This document shows positions 8,509 through 16,560 of a DNA stretch of 47,949 nt, one piece after another. Origin of the DNA: Mycobacterium kyorinense (GTDB taxonomy: Bacteria > Actinomycetota > Actinomycetes > Mycobacteriales > Mycobacteriaceae). A program made the translations under genes and the position numbers. The stretch spans positions 1-47,949 of the forward strand of contig NZ_LZKJ01000169.1 of NCBI RefSeq assembly GCF_001672775.1, read 5' to 3'. Every line of letters starts with the position of its first letter. Positions within the stretch are counted from its first letter, which is position 1. Below the pieces are notes generated by a model, which was not told the origin of the DNA, searched no databases, and saw only the letters and a list, made by a program, of their open reading frames with translations.

Positions 8509-10032
8509 ATGCGTGAGTACCAGAGTTTCATCGACGGTAAGTGGCTGAGCGACAACGCTCTCGGCACGATCGATGTTATCGATCCGTCCAATGAGGAGCT
8601 GATCGGCCGAGTCGTCGATGGTGGGCCAAAGCAGGCGGCTTTGGCGATCGAGGCTGCCCGGCGGGCTTTCGACGAAGGTCCGTGGCCGTGGATGTCCGTC
8701 CGGGAACGGGCGAAGATCATCAAGCGATTCGCTGAGATCCTCGATGAGCGCAAAGCGGAGCTTCGAGAGCTGGTCGTCGCCGAGATTGGCTCGACCGGCT
8801 TCATCACGGACCTGATTCAGGTTGGCGGCGCCATCGAGGCGGCCCACTACTATGGCGAGTTCGTCGAACACGATGTGACGTGGGTGGAGACACCGGGCGG
8901 GCCGATAGTTTCGCCGACTGGCCTGGGCGGCGTGACGGTGGTTCGTGAACCGGTCGGGGTGGTCGGCGTCATCACGCCGTTCAACTTTCCCTTCTCGATC
9001 AACATTCAGAAGTGCCTGGCCGCGTTGGCCGTCGGCTGCACTGTGGTGCTCAAGCCTCACCCATGGACTCCGATGAACGCCTTGGAGCTGGCCAAGGTTG
9101 GCGAGGAAGCGGGCCTCCCGCCGGGAGTGTTCAATGTGGTTGTGGGCGGTGCCGACGTGGGGGAGGAGCTGTGTAGGCACCGAGGCGTTGACATGATCGG
9201 GTTCACCGGTTCGACGGCCACCGGTCGGCGCATCCGCGAGCTATCGGCGGCAACGATGAAACGCGCACAACTGGAGCTAGGCGGCAAGAGCGCGCACATT
9301 GTCCTCGACGACGTCACCGAAAGTGACGTTGCGGGAATAGGATTCGGACAGGTGCTGATGCATGCCGGACAAGCATGCACCGTCACGTCGCGACTTCTGT
9401 TGCCTGAGCACCTGCTCGACGCCTATGTCGAGGGTCTCAAAGCCATGGCCCCAATGATCACGGTCGGGGACCCGCGTGATCCCACGACTGTTGTTGGTCC
9501 GCTGATCAGGGATCAGCAGCGTCGGCGAGTTGAATCCTTCGTTCAGGCGGGCCTACAAGACGGCGCGCGGCTGGTGGTCGGCGGCAAACGTCCCGAACAT
9601 CTCGAACGCGGCTTCTACTACGAACCGACGGCATTTGTCGACTGTCGCAGCGACATGCGCTTATGCCAGGAAGAGGTGTTCGGCCCTGTACTGGCGGTGA
9701 TGACCTACAGCTCCGAAGACGAGGCCATCCGCGTCGCGAACGACTCCATCTACGGTCTGGCGGGTCTGGTGATGACCCGCAATTCCGCAAGGGGATTCAA
9801 CGTCGCCAGGCAGATCCGAACCGGCACCATGATGGTGCAGACTGTCGCACCCGGTGTCGATCTAGGAGCCAATCCGGGTGGCGGGCAGGGCCCCGGCTGG
9901 TCTTTGCCGGCGCGCGGCATGTTCAACGGCGGGGGGCCGTTCGGCGGCTTCAAGCAAAGCGGACTTGGCCGAGAGCAGGGGCGCTGGGGCTTTGAGGAAT
10001 ACACCGAGCTGAAATCAATCACGATGATGTAG
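8509..10032 (+). CDS. NAD(P)-dependent aldehyde dehydrogenase
   Basis: This protein has 507 residues, the usual length for the family. The catalytic cysteine is Cys290 in GQACT, and the general-base glutamate lies in LELGGKS about 30 residues earlier. TPFNFPFSINIQKCLAALAVG is the conserved region before the Rossmann fold, and GFTGSTATGR follows the cofactor site. It converts an aldehyde to the acid with NAD(P)+. A Gly-rich segment near residues 450-470 (LGANPGGGQGPGWSLPARG) before the final GGFKQSGLGRE motif is longer than usual. With the alcohol dehydrogenase of the divergent operon and the CoA-transferase that follows, it fits stepwise oxidation of a P450-made alcohol to an acyl-CoA. Confidence 0.93.
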   Translation: MREYQSFIDGKWLSDNALGTIDVIDPSNEELIGRVVDGGPKQAALAIEAARRAFDEGPWPWMSVRERAKIIKRFAEILDERKAELRELVVAEIGSTGFITDLIQVGGAIEAAHYYGEFVEHDVTWVETPGGPIVSPTGLGGVTVVREPVGVVGVITPFNFPFSINIQKCLAALAVGCTVVLKPHPWTPMNALELAKVGEEAGLPPGVFNVVVGGADVGEELCRHRGVDMIGFTGSTATGRRIRELSAATMKRAQLELGGKSAHIVLDDVTESDVAGIGFGQVLMHAGQACTVTSRLLLPEHLLDAYVEGLKAMAPMITVGDPRDPTTVVGPLIRDQQRRRVESFVQAGLQDGARLVVGGKRPEHLERGFYYEPTAFVDCRSDMRLCQEEVFGPVLAVMTYSSEDEAIRVANDSIYGLAGLVMTRNSARGFNVARQIRTGTMMVQTVAPGVDLGANPGGGQGPGWSLPARGMFNGGGPFGGFKQSGLGREQGRWGFEEYTELKSITMM

Positions 10033-10100
10033 TCGCACCGCAGTTCTGAAGACGCGCCGCACCGCGTTGCGTCCGGAATCCGGGATGGAAAGGTCGCGTG

Positions 10101-11273
10101 ATGGAACTTCTCAAGGGTGTCCGCGTCCTCGAGGTGGCCCTCTTCTCCGCGGATGCACTAGGCGGGCATCTGGCTGACCTCGGCGCAGAGGTGATCAAGG
10201 TGGAGCCGCCTGGCGGCGGCGGTTTCCGCGGTGCGGCGGTTTCCGGCGGCGAGCTGCAGGACTCGCACTGGAATCGCGGCAAAAAGAGTGTGGCGATAAA
10301 CCTGAAAACGCGGGAGGGTCAAGAGGCGTTTCGCCGGCTGGCCGCGACATCGGCGGTGGTGATCGACGGACTACGCTACGGAACCGCGCAGCGGCTGGGC
10401 TTCAGCTATGACGACATCGTCGCAGTCAACCCGACAGTTGTTTATTGCGTGCTCAATGGCATGGGCAGCTATGGACCGTACACCCGATTAGCCACCCACG
10501 GGCTTTCCTTCGACTGTTTCGCCGGCTTGAGTCCGCCGATCATCGATGCGGATGGAACGCCACGCCTTTCGGGGGCGGCGACAGGGACGACAGGTGTTCT
10601 GGCGGGGCCGCTGTACGCAGCGATGGGCGTACTCGCCGCGCTACATGCCGCCGGACGCGACGGCAAGCCGCAGTACGTCGAAGTAGCGCAGGTCGATGCG
10701 GCGATCAATTGGAACTTTCAACACCTCACAGCACTGGCGAACGGTCAACCGGCCTACGGTGAGGGAATCCGCGCATCGCTTCGCTACCAGTATTACCGAA
10801 CTCGCGACGCTAACTATGTGGTGTTCAACGCCTTGGAGGACAAGTTCTGGCTGAGATTCTGCGAGTCGCTCGACAGGATGGATCTCTACGAACCGGGATG
10901 CCAGAAGCCGGGGCAGGATGTCGAGGCAGAGTCCCGGCTACGCGAGGAGTTGACAGCGATTTTTGCGAGCCGCACGCGCAGGGAATGGACCGACTTCTTC
11001 ATTGCGACTGACATCGCAGGAGCACCAGCATTTTTGGGAGCAGACCTGTTCGACGACGACCACGCGAAGGCTCGCCGACTCATCTACGAGCAGGCTCATC
11101 CGGACGGGACGTCGCAGCAATTGATTGGGACGTGCATCAAGACAAAACCCGACGAACGATTTGCACCGCCAGCAGCACCGCACGTCGGGCAGCATACGGA
11201 AGAGTTACTCGGCGCGCTGGCGGGCTACGACGCGGCCGGAATGGAACGGCTTCGTTCGTCGGGTGCAATCTGA
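10101..11273 (+). CDS. Family III (CaiB/BaiF) CoA-transferase
   Basis: A single-domain CaiB-type enzyme of 390 residues. The N-terminal LLKGVRVLEVALFSADALGGHLADLGAEVIKVEPP is diagnostic. The family's catalytic aspartate is retained as Asp199 in VEVAQVDAAIN, unlike the tandem-fused enzymes in this window. It probably transfers CoA to the acid made by the preceding aldehyde dehydrogenase. ATG at 10101 was preferred to the GTG at 10098 because GGAAAGG is 8 bases upstream. It is the last gene of the rightward operon, and a long hairpin follows at 11375-11418. Confidence 0.9.
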   Translation: MELLKGVRVLEVALFSADALGGHLADLGAEVIKVEPPGGGGFRGAAVSGGELQDSHWNRGKKSVAINLKTREGQEAFRRLAATSAVVIDGLRYGTAQRLGFSYDDIVAVNPTVVYCVLNGMGSYGPYTRLATHGLSFDCFAGLSPPIIDADGTPRLSGAATGTTGVLAGPLYAAMGVLAALHAAGRDGKPQYVEVAQVDAAINWNFQHLTALANGQPAYGEGIRASLRYQYYRTRDANYVVFNALEDKFWLRFCESLDRMDLYEPGCQKPGQDVEAESRLREELTAIFASRTRREWTDFFIATDIAGAPAFLGADLFDDDHAKARRLIYEQAHPDGTSQQLIGTCIKTKPDERFAPPAAPHVGQHTEELLGALAGYDAAGMERLRSSGAI

Positions 11274-11374
11274 ACACCGGCGGATGCTCCGCTCACAGTT
11301 CACATCTGAGGAGGTTCGGCATCTGCGGATGCGCAACCCCGACGAGTGCGACGCCTCGCCGGCGCTGCGGTCCT

Positions 11375-11418
11375 AGCACGGCAACCGGCTGTGACGAGCC
11401 GTCGGCTGGTACCGTGCT
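11375..11418. terminator. Hairpin, probable bidirectional terminator
   Basis: An outer stem AGCACGG/CCGTGCT (11375-11381 with 11412-11418) and an inner stem ACCGGC/GCTGGT (11384-11389 with 11405-11410, one G-U pair) enclose a 15-base loop, with a small bulge between the stems. It lies between the convergent CoA-transferase and alcohol dehydrogenase genes. There is no clear U-tract, which is common for mycobacterial terminators. Nothing else was seen in the 186-base gap. Confidence 0.55.
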
Positions 11419-11459
11419 CATCACCACCGCATCACACTTGTTTCGAGTCGTTGATTCAC

Positions 11460-12623
11460 TCACTCGAAGGCGATGACACCGCGGATGTTGTTGCCCGCGC
11501 GAAGGTCTTTCATCGCCTCGTTGATGTCGTCGAGCTTGTACTTCTGCGTGACCAGCTCGTCGAGCTTGATCAGGCCGGCCTCGTACATCGACAGTAGTTT
11601 CGGCATGGCCTCGCGCGGGTTCATCTCGCCGTAGAGCACGCCCTTGAGCGTCTTGCATGAACTGATCATGTCCGTGAGGACGATTGGCACCATCAGGTCG
11701 GTGATCTTCGGCACCCCGGTCAGCACACAGGTTCCGCCCTTGCGCAACAACATCATTGCGGTCAATATCATGTCCGCGGGCACGACCCCGGGTGTGAGCA
11801 CAACCCGGTCGGCCATCACGCCCCAGGTGGTCTCCTTGGCAAGTTCCAGCGCGGCTCCGATGTCGGCGACGGTGTGGGTGGCGCCGAACGTCGGCGCGAT
11901 CTCACGTTTGAACTCGTTGGGGTCGACGGCGACAATGTGCTTGGCGCCGGCCAGCTTCGCTCCCTGAACGGCGTTCATGCCGATCCCGCCGACCCCGACC
12001 ACGACGACGGTGTCGCCCGGTTGGGTACCGGCTGCTACCGAGCCCGAACCGAATCCCGTTGTCACACCACAGGAAACCAGGGAAGCGGCCTCCAACGGAA
12101 TCCAGTCATGCACTTTGACCAGCGAGCGCTCAGATGCCACCACGTACTCGGAGAAGGTACCGACCTGCATCATCGCCATGAGGTCTTCATCTCCGAGATG
12201 GCGGCGTGGAGTGCCGTCGGTGGTCATTGCCTTGTTGTAGATGTCGGCGCCCACGTCGCACAGGTAGGTGTAGCCGGTGGCGCACCAACGGCAGCTTCCG
12301 CAGGCGGGCAGAAACGAGATGGCAACGTGGTCACCGGGTTTGAGCGCTGTCACCTCGGGGCCCACTGCTTCGACGACGCCGGAGCCTTCATGGCCGCCGA
12401 GCATGGGGAACCATTCGGGTACCGGAACGCCGGACGCCCGCATCATCTCTTCCATCTCCGAAGTCGGGACACTGTCGCCGGTGTAGAAGTGCTCATCGGA
12501 GTGACAAATGCCCGCGTACGCCATTTTGACCAGAACTTCGCCGGCGTGGGGCGGGTCGAGCTCTACTTCGGTGACCTCCCAGTCCACACCGACACCGCGC
12601 AACACCGCTGCCTTAGACTTCAT
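11460..12623 (-). CDS. NDMA-dependent (mycofactocin-type) zinc alcohol dehydrogenase
   Basis: This 387-residue zinc dehydrogenase is of the same family as the one at 1.2 kb but with about 16 extra residues (SVPTSEMEEMMRASGVPVPEWF region) before the GGHE motif. Catalytic-zinc ligands are Cys40, His78-Glu79 and the Cys in SLVSCGVTTG; structural-zinc cysteines are 108, 111, 114 and 122. The nucleotide motif is VGVGGIG. It lies 24 bases behind the SDR gene on the same strand, so the two are probably co-transcribed, giving two dehydrogenases for consecutive or alternative alcohol oxidations. AAAGAGG precedes the ATG. Substrate not known. Confidence 0.92.
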   Translation of the reverse strand: MKSKAAVLRGVGVDWEVTEVELDPPHAGEVLVKMAYAGICHSDEHFYTGDSVPTSEMEEMMRASGVPVPEWFPMLGGHEGSGVVEAVGPEVTALKPGDHVAISFLPACGSCRWCATGYTYLCDVGADIYNKAMTTDGTPRRHLGDEDLMAMMQVGTFSEYVVASERSLVKVHDWIPLEAASLVSCGVTTGFGSGSVAAGTQPGDTVVVVGVGGIGMNAVQGAKLAGAKHIVAVDPNEFKREIAPTFGATHTVADIGAALELAKETTWGVMADRVVLTPGVVPADMILTAMMLLRKGGTCVLTGVPKITDLMVPIVLTDMISSCKTLKGVLYGEMNPREAMPKLLSMYEAGLIKLDELVTQKYKLDDINEAMKDLRAGNNIRGVIAFE

Positions 12624-12647
12624 CGCGCCTCTTTCGTTGGGGGCCCT

Positions 12648-13436
12648 TCACCATTGCCGAAGCTCGGCTACGGCGCCGGACGGCCGCGGCGCCAGGGTCA
12701 AATTCGGAATAAAGCTGCTGTTACCGCAGCGAAGTACGGAATGGACGACGTCGACGAGATGGTCGGCCTCGACGAGACCGCCCTGCATGTAGCCGTGCTC
12801 CATCCAGTAGTGGATGGCGTCCTCCAGCGCGCGGGGGTCCCACGTCTTGTTGAACTCGGTCTGCGAGTCGCCCTCGCCACCAAAGCAATCGCCCACTGCG
12901 AGCCGAGTGAAACCGATGTTCGGATGCTCGATGCGCCACGCCTCGACGAGTTTGTCCAGCGCCGCTTTCGACACCGCGTAGGCGCCGAGTAGCGGCCACG
13001 GTGCAGAATACGAGGCGCTCAGCGACGAGAGGTACACCGCAGATCCCGCGCTCGCGGCGAGGTGGGGCGCGGCGGCAGCGGTGATCAGTGATGCACCGGT
13101 CACGTTCGTGGCGAACAGCTTCCCCCACTGCTCGGCGCTGACGTCGGTGAGCGGTGCGAGCACACCGACGCCCGTGGTGTACACGAGCGCGTCGAGTCCG
13201 CCGAAGGTATCAACGACCTCGGCGATCGCCTGCCGGCATGACGCACCGTCGGTGACATCGCAGGCGACCGCGACTGCTCCGTTGCCCGCCTCTTTGGCAG
13301 CGCGCTCCAGACGGTCACGACGCCGGGCGAGGAAAGCGACCCGCGCACCCCTATCGGCCAGGCCCATGCCGATGCACCGGCCTAGACCTGCAGACGCTCC
13401 GATCACGGCAACTCTCAGCGGTGGCGTGTCAGGCAT
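12648..13436 (-). CDS. Short-chain dehydrogenase/reductase (SDR)
   Basis: A classical SDR of 262 residues. The NAD(P)-binding motif GASAGLGR is near 13-20, the catalytic serine is in YLSSLS, and the active-site YAVSK follows. ARRRDR after the second strand may favour NADP(H). It interconverts an alcohol and a ketone. The C-terminal part (EGDSQTEFNKTWDPRALEDAIHYWMEHGYMQGG) resembles that of the SDR at 22.2 kb, and the two may act on similar substrates. A candidate operator at 13502-13517 lies 66 bases upstream, so the SDR/alcohol dehydrogenase pair likely has its own promoter separate from the TetR gene behind it. Confidence 0.9.
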   Translation of the reverse strand: MPDTPPLRVAVIGASAGLGRCIGMGLADRGARVAFLARRRDRLERAAKEAGNGAVAVACDVTDGASCRQAIAEVVDTFGGLDALVYTTGVGVLAPLTDVSAEQWGKLFATNVTGASLITAAAAPHLAASAGSAVYLSSLSASYSAPWPLLGAYAVSKAALDKLVEAWRIEHPNIGFTRLAVGDCFGGEGDSQTEFNKTWDPRALEDAIHYWMEHGYMQGGLVEADHLVDVVHSVLRCGNSSFIPNLTLAPRPSGAVAELRQW

Positions 13437-13501
13437 CGGCTCTCCTAGAAGAAGTCGAGAGGAACATTATCAGTTCGGTAGAAGCACGATATTCAGTTGC
13501 C

Positions 13502-13517
13502 GAAAACGATCATTTTC
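13502..13517. promoter_or_regulatory. Operator candidate GAAAACGATCATTTTC
   Basis: A 16-bp near-palindrome in the 118-base gap upstream of the SDR gene (one mismatched pair in an 18-bp inverted repeat CGAAAA...TTTTCG). It fits the motif GAnAAynnnnATTnTC that recurs at 19201, 22976, 41202 and 43778 in front of other catabolic genes. It is probably the binding site of one shared TetR-type regulator. Confidence 0.6.
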
Positions 13518-13554
13518 GCACGGGCACAAGGATGCCGATTTCGGGGCTAGAAGA

Positions 13555-14187
13555 CTATCGTCGCAGGACTTTTCGCGGCTCGAGCGCAAAGCTCAGCAGG
13601 AGTCGGTCGAGGACCCTGGCCGCCCTCTCCCGCGCCTTGGCGGGGCGGGCGGCGTGCGCCACCAGCAGGGCCGCCTCTTCGACGGCCGCCACCAGTAGAT
13701 GGGTCAGCTCGCCGACCGGGTGGTCGTCGATGATGCCCTCGGCGATGGCCTCGTCCACCATCTCGTTGATCAAGGCGATGCTGTTGCTCTTCTGGATGGA
13801 CCGCAGCGTCTGCCAACCCAGCACCACCGGTCCGTCGATGAGCATGACGCGTTGCACTTCGGGCTCGAGTGCCGATTCGAGGAATCCGCGCATCCCGGCG
13901 GACAGCACTTCCCACGCGTCTGCGCCCTGCGGGGGTGAGGCCAGCGAACGCAGCGTCAGATCACGCTCGACCTCTTCGAACACCGCGCGGAACAATTCCG
14001 CCTTGTCCTTGAAGTGGTGGTAAAACGCACCGCGGGTGCCCACGCCGGACCTCGTCACCAGGTCCGAGATGCTGGTTCCGAAATATCCCTTCTCGACGAA
14101 CAATGCCCGGCCGGCGTCAACGAGGTCGCGCCGAGTCTGATCCCCACGAGCCCGCCGCTCGACATCGGTGCCACCGCGCTTGGCCAT
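13555..14187 (-). CDS. TetR-family transcriptional regulator
   Basis: This regulator has 210 residues. The N-terminal helix-turn-helix around residues 18-65 includes TSISDLVTRSGVGTRGAFYHHFKDKAELF. The C-terminal domain has the usual hydrophobic ligand-binding character (MLIDGPVVLGWQTLRSIQ). It is divergent from the binding-protein-like gene at 14227, with only 39 bases between the starts. That gap holds an inverted repeat beginning GCAAC and ending GTTGC at 14200-14222, its likely autoregulatory operator. The half-site TGTATGTTGC recurs before the P450 at 16561, so this regulator may control that P450 as well. Confidence 0.9.
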   Translation of the reverse strand: MAKRGGTDVERRARGDQTRRDLVDAGRALFVEKGYFGTSISDLVTRSGVGTRGAFYHHFKDKAELFRAVFEEVERDLTLRSLASPPQGADAWEVLSAGMRGFLESALEPEVQRVMLIDGPVVLGWQTLRSIQKSNSIALINEMVDEAIAEGIIDDHPVGELTHLLVAAVEEAALLVAHAARPAKARERAARVLDRLLLSFALEPRKVLRR

Positions 14188-14199
14188 GCCAGCATCGTA

Positions 14200-14222
14200 G
14201 CAACCTTCGTATTGTATGTTGC
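14200..14222. promoter_or_regulatory. Divergent promoter and operator candidate (GCAAC...GTTGC)
   Basis: An imperfect inverted repeat with half-sites GCAACCTTC and GTATGTTGC lies in the 39 bases between two divergent starts. A TATGTT hexamer at 14215-14220 lies 6 bases before the ATG at 14227. That spacing fits a -10 box serving a leaderless transcript, and the repeat would cover the promoter. Confidence 0.5.
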
Positions 14223-14226
14223 CCTA

Positions 14227-15372
14227 ATGGCAGACGAACAGGTTCGCGCGTACGGCTTGGTGGCCCCGTTGAAAGTCGGCTTGCTCAATGACTATCCGAC
14301 GAAGACGGGAACCGAGAACGACACGCTCGACACCCTGCGGATGGTCTTCGATGAGGCGGTCACCGCCGGCCTCGTCGACCGGCCGATAGAACTGGTGGAG
14401 CGCCATGTGATCGGCCTGCCGAACGGCACCTACCACGCCGTGGAAACCGCATACGACGAACTGGTCGCCCAGGGGTGTCTGGTCATCTACGGTCCGTATG
14501 TTTCGGACAACGCGGTGCCATTAGCCGCACACGCCGATCGAGTAGCCAAGGTTCCCAACATAGTTTTGTCGGGCTCCGAGGGAGTACTCGGCGAATGGAC
14601 GTTCGCGCTCAACAACGGATCGATGCCTGAAGAGCCAGTGATGCTTGCCGCGGTGATGCTCGGTGACGGCCGGACCCGGATAGCCATCGCCTACGAAGCA
14701 TCTCTGATCGGCAAGGAGTACTTGGCATTCGCCGAAAAAGCTTATTCGGCTGCCGGATTGAAGGTCGTCACCACAGTGGCGATACCTCAGGTGGAATCCG
14801 ACAAAACGCAGGTGGTCAACGAGCTGCGCGACGCCGAGCCAGACGCGCTGGTGCACGTCGGGTTCGGTCACGGGCTGTGGGGCTTCACCGATGCGCTGCT
14901 GGCGGCGGGGTGGGATCCGCCGCGGTACACCACCACCGCATTCGAGATGGCCCACATCAACGCCGAGTGGATGCGGCAGCTGTCGGGCTGGATCGGGCTG
15001 GACAGCTATGACGAGCGCAATCTCGTGGGGCAGGCGTTCCTGGATCGTTTCGAGGCTCGCTACGGCCGCAGGCCGAAACACTCGATGCCTGGCCTCTCGC
15101 ACGACGTGGCGACGGTGATCGCGCGCGGGCTCGCGGCGGCGCGCCCGTTGACCGGCGACGGCGTCAAGCACGGTATCGAGCAGGTCAAGCTGGTCCCGTC
15201 GGCCAGTGGGGCGCCGGGAACTTTCTTGCGCTTCGGCCGCTACATCCGGCAGGGCTGGATGGGTACGGACTATTTGATCGCGCGGCGGGTGCTGCCCGAC
15301 GGCTCGGCGCACGTGTTTCATGCTGCGCCCAGCGACCACATCTCACGAGCAGTCGGTGTCGGCCCGCGCTAA
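14227..15372 (+). CDS. Substrate-binding-protein-like (Peripla_BP_6) protein without signal peptide
   Basis: This 381-residue protein has the two-lobed fold of Leu/Ile/Val-binding proteins. Typical stretches are LKVGLLNDYPTKTG near the N-terminus, GCLVIYGPYVSDNAVPLAAHADRVAKVPNIVLSGSEG, and TRIAIAYEASLIGKEYLAFAEKAYSAAGLKVV. From the ATG at 14227 there is no signal peptide or lipobox, and no permease or ATPase genes are nearby, so an ordinary ABC-uptake role is unlikely. A cytosolic ligand sensor, like AmiC of the Pseudomonas amidase operon, is a reasonable alternative. The start was chosen because a -10-like box is 6 bases upstream; the longer upstream frame runs through the TetR gene. Its 3' end overlaps the convergent DapB-like gene by 30 bases. 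Confidence 0.78.
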   Translation: MADEQVRAYGLVAPLKVGLLNDYPTKTGTENDTLDTLRMVFDEAVTAGLVDRPIELVERHVIGLPNGTYHAVETAYDELVAQGCLVIYGPYVSDNAVPLAAHADRVAKVPNIVLSGSEGVLGEWTFALNNGSMPEEPVMLAAVMLGDGRTRIAIAYEASLIGKEYLAFAEKAYSAAGLKVVTTVAIPQVESDKTQVVNELRDAEPDALVHVGFGHGLWGFTDALLAAGWDPPRYTTTAFEMAHINAEWMRQLSGWIGLDSYDERNLVGQAFLDRFEARYGRRPKHSMPGLSHDVATVIARGLAAARPLTGDGVKHGIEQVKLVPSASGAPGTFLRFGRYIRQGWMGTDYLIARRVLPDGSAHVFHAAPSDHISRAVGVGPR

Positions 15373-16437
15373 TCGGATCGCGCCGAACACCGGGGCGGTT
15401 ACGACGCCCGGTGGTGCAGCCAGCACGTCGGGAATCGCGCGCACCGCCCCCATGGCGATCATGAGATGCCCCGGCTCGGCGTGCGTTCCGGTGGGCGGCT
15501 TGTCGTCCCATCCGACGTCCAGCTGTAGGTCGAAACTGGGTTTGCCCTTGATGACGGCCCGGATCAACGGCGCCTTCTCGCCGGGAGCGAGGGGCTTCAG
15601 GCCCCACTGTGGGAGGTCGCGGGTAAGGACCCACTCCTCGTGGATGGCGAGCAGTGGCCGGTCAGACCAGTGGCCTACCCACGAGAATCGTTGTCCGACG
15701 ACGGTTCCCGCCTCGATAGTGCCGGCGCGGACCTCGAGGTCGTGGGGGAGCGTCGTGGCGTCGACCGACACGTCGACATGGGAGAGCGTGACCCCAAGTA
15801 CGTCGGCGGTGGCATTGAGTGCCTGGCGATAGGCCAGGTCGAGCTTCTTGATGATTGGCGAATTCACGCTGACGTCTTCTGGTGGTCGACCCATGCCCAT
15901 CAGGTCAACGAGCATCGGCTTGCTGTCGACTGCCGACACGTCGGTGGCCTCGTAGAGATCGATCCGGTCGATGGTCTTGGACAGCGCCGTCACCGTGGCG
16001 ACCAGGCGTTCAAACATGAAGCCCGGATTCTCACCTGCCGCGTGGAAGCGAGACCCACCTGCGCGACAGGCTTCGACAAAGGCGCGCTCGGTCTCCGTCC
16101 CGTAGGTGGGCAGATGGTTGTATGAGGTGGTCGTGATGACACTGGTTCCCGACGCGAGCAGTAGGCAGATATCTTCGGCGTTGGTTTCGACGGCATGGGC
16201 CTTGCTGGCGGCGTGGATGACGACGTCGGCGCCCAGCGCGAAGATCTCCTCCTTGTCCGAGGTGGCGAGCACTCCCGTGGTGGCTGGCAGCCCACACAAT
16301 GTTCCAGCGTCCTGCCCGGCCTTGTCGGGGTCGTACACCAGCACGCCGACCAACTGGTAATCGGGATTCTCAATCAGTTCCTGCAAGGCCGCGCGACCAA
16401 CGGCGCCGGTAGCCCACTGCACCACTCGAGTTGCCAA
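15343..16437 (-). CDS. DapB-like NAD(P)-binding oxidoreductase (amine dehydrogenase-like family)
   Basis: This 364-residue protein has an N-terminal Rossmann fold related to dihydrodipicolinate reductase (VVQWATGAVGRAALQELIENPDYQLVGVLVYDPDKAG). Its long C-terminal domain resembles that of 2,4-diaminopentanoate dehydrogenase-type proteins. The ending, GHLMIAMGAVRAIPDVLAAPPGVVTAPVFGAI, is shared with its paralogues at 17812 and 20814. The reaction in mycobacteria is not established; NAD(P)-linked redox chemistry on a carbonyl or imine is the family expectation. It is divergent from the P450 at 16561 across a 123-base gap with a perfect palindrome, so the two are likely co-regulated. Confidence 0.82.
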   Translation of the reverse strand: MATRVVQWATGAVGRAALQELIENPDYQLVGVLVYDPDKAGQDAGTLCGLPATTGVLATSDKEEIFALGADVVIHAASKAHAVETNAEDICLLLASGTSVITTTSYNHLPTYGTETERAFVEACRAGGSRFHAAGENPGFMFERLVATVTALSKTIDRIDLYEATDVSAVDSKPMLVDLMGMGRPPEDVSVNSPIIKKLDLAYRQALNATADVLGVTLSHVDVSVDATTLPHDLEVRAGTIEAGTVVGQRFSWVGHWSDRPLLAIHEEWVLTRDLPQWGLKPLAPGEKAPLIRAVIKGKPSFDLQLDVGWDDKPPTGTHAEPGHLMIAMGAVRAIPDVLAAPPGVVTAPVFGAIRLARADTDCS

Positions 16438-16488
16438 TCGAACGCTCCTGGTTGCTCTTTCGCGTATTTGAGGTTACTGGCCACGTTC

Positions 16489-16507
16489 AACCTACATCAT
16501 GTAGGTT
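16489..16507. promoter_or_regulatory. Perfect 19-bp palindrome AACCTACATCATGTAGGTT
   Basis: Nine-base arms AACCTACAT/ATGTAGGTT around a central C lie in the gap between the divergent DapB-like gene and the P450. The palindrome sits about 17 bases before a -10-like TATGTT (16524-16529), covering the -35 area of a rightward promoter. It is a classic repressor position. No second copy was noticed in the window. Confidence 0.65.
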
Positions 16508-16521
16508 ATCAACCGGCAATA

Positions 16522-16531
16522 TGTATGTTGC
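16522..16531 (+). promoter_or_regulatory. TGTATGTTGC box shared with the promoter at 14213-14222
   Basis: The ten bases are identical to those in the TetR/binding-protein divergent promoter. Here they form the right half of GCAATATGTATGTTGC. The box contains the hexamer TATGTT, so it may simply be a promoter -10; alternatively it is a half-site for the TetR protein encoded at 13555-14187. Confidence 0.4.
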
Positions 16532-16560
16532 GTGAGCCGTGCACAGTGAGGAGCCGTCAC

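Noticed and set aside
14521..15339. 272-residue leftward frame antisense to the binding-protein-like gene
   Set aside because: No recognisable motif, Arg/His-rich composition, and the opposite strand encodes a clear family member.
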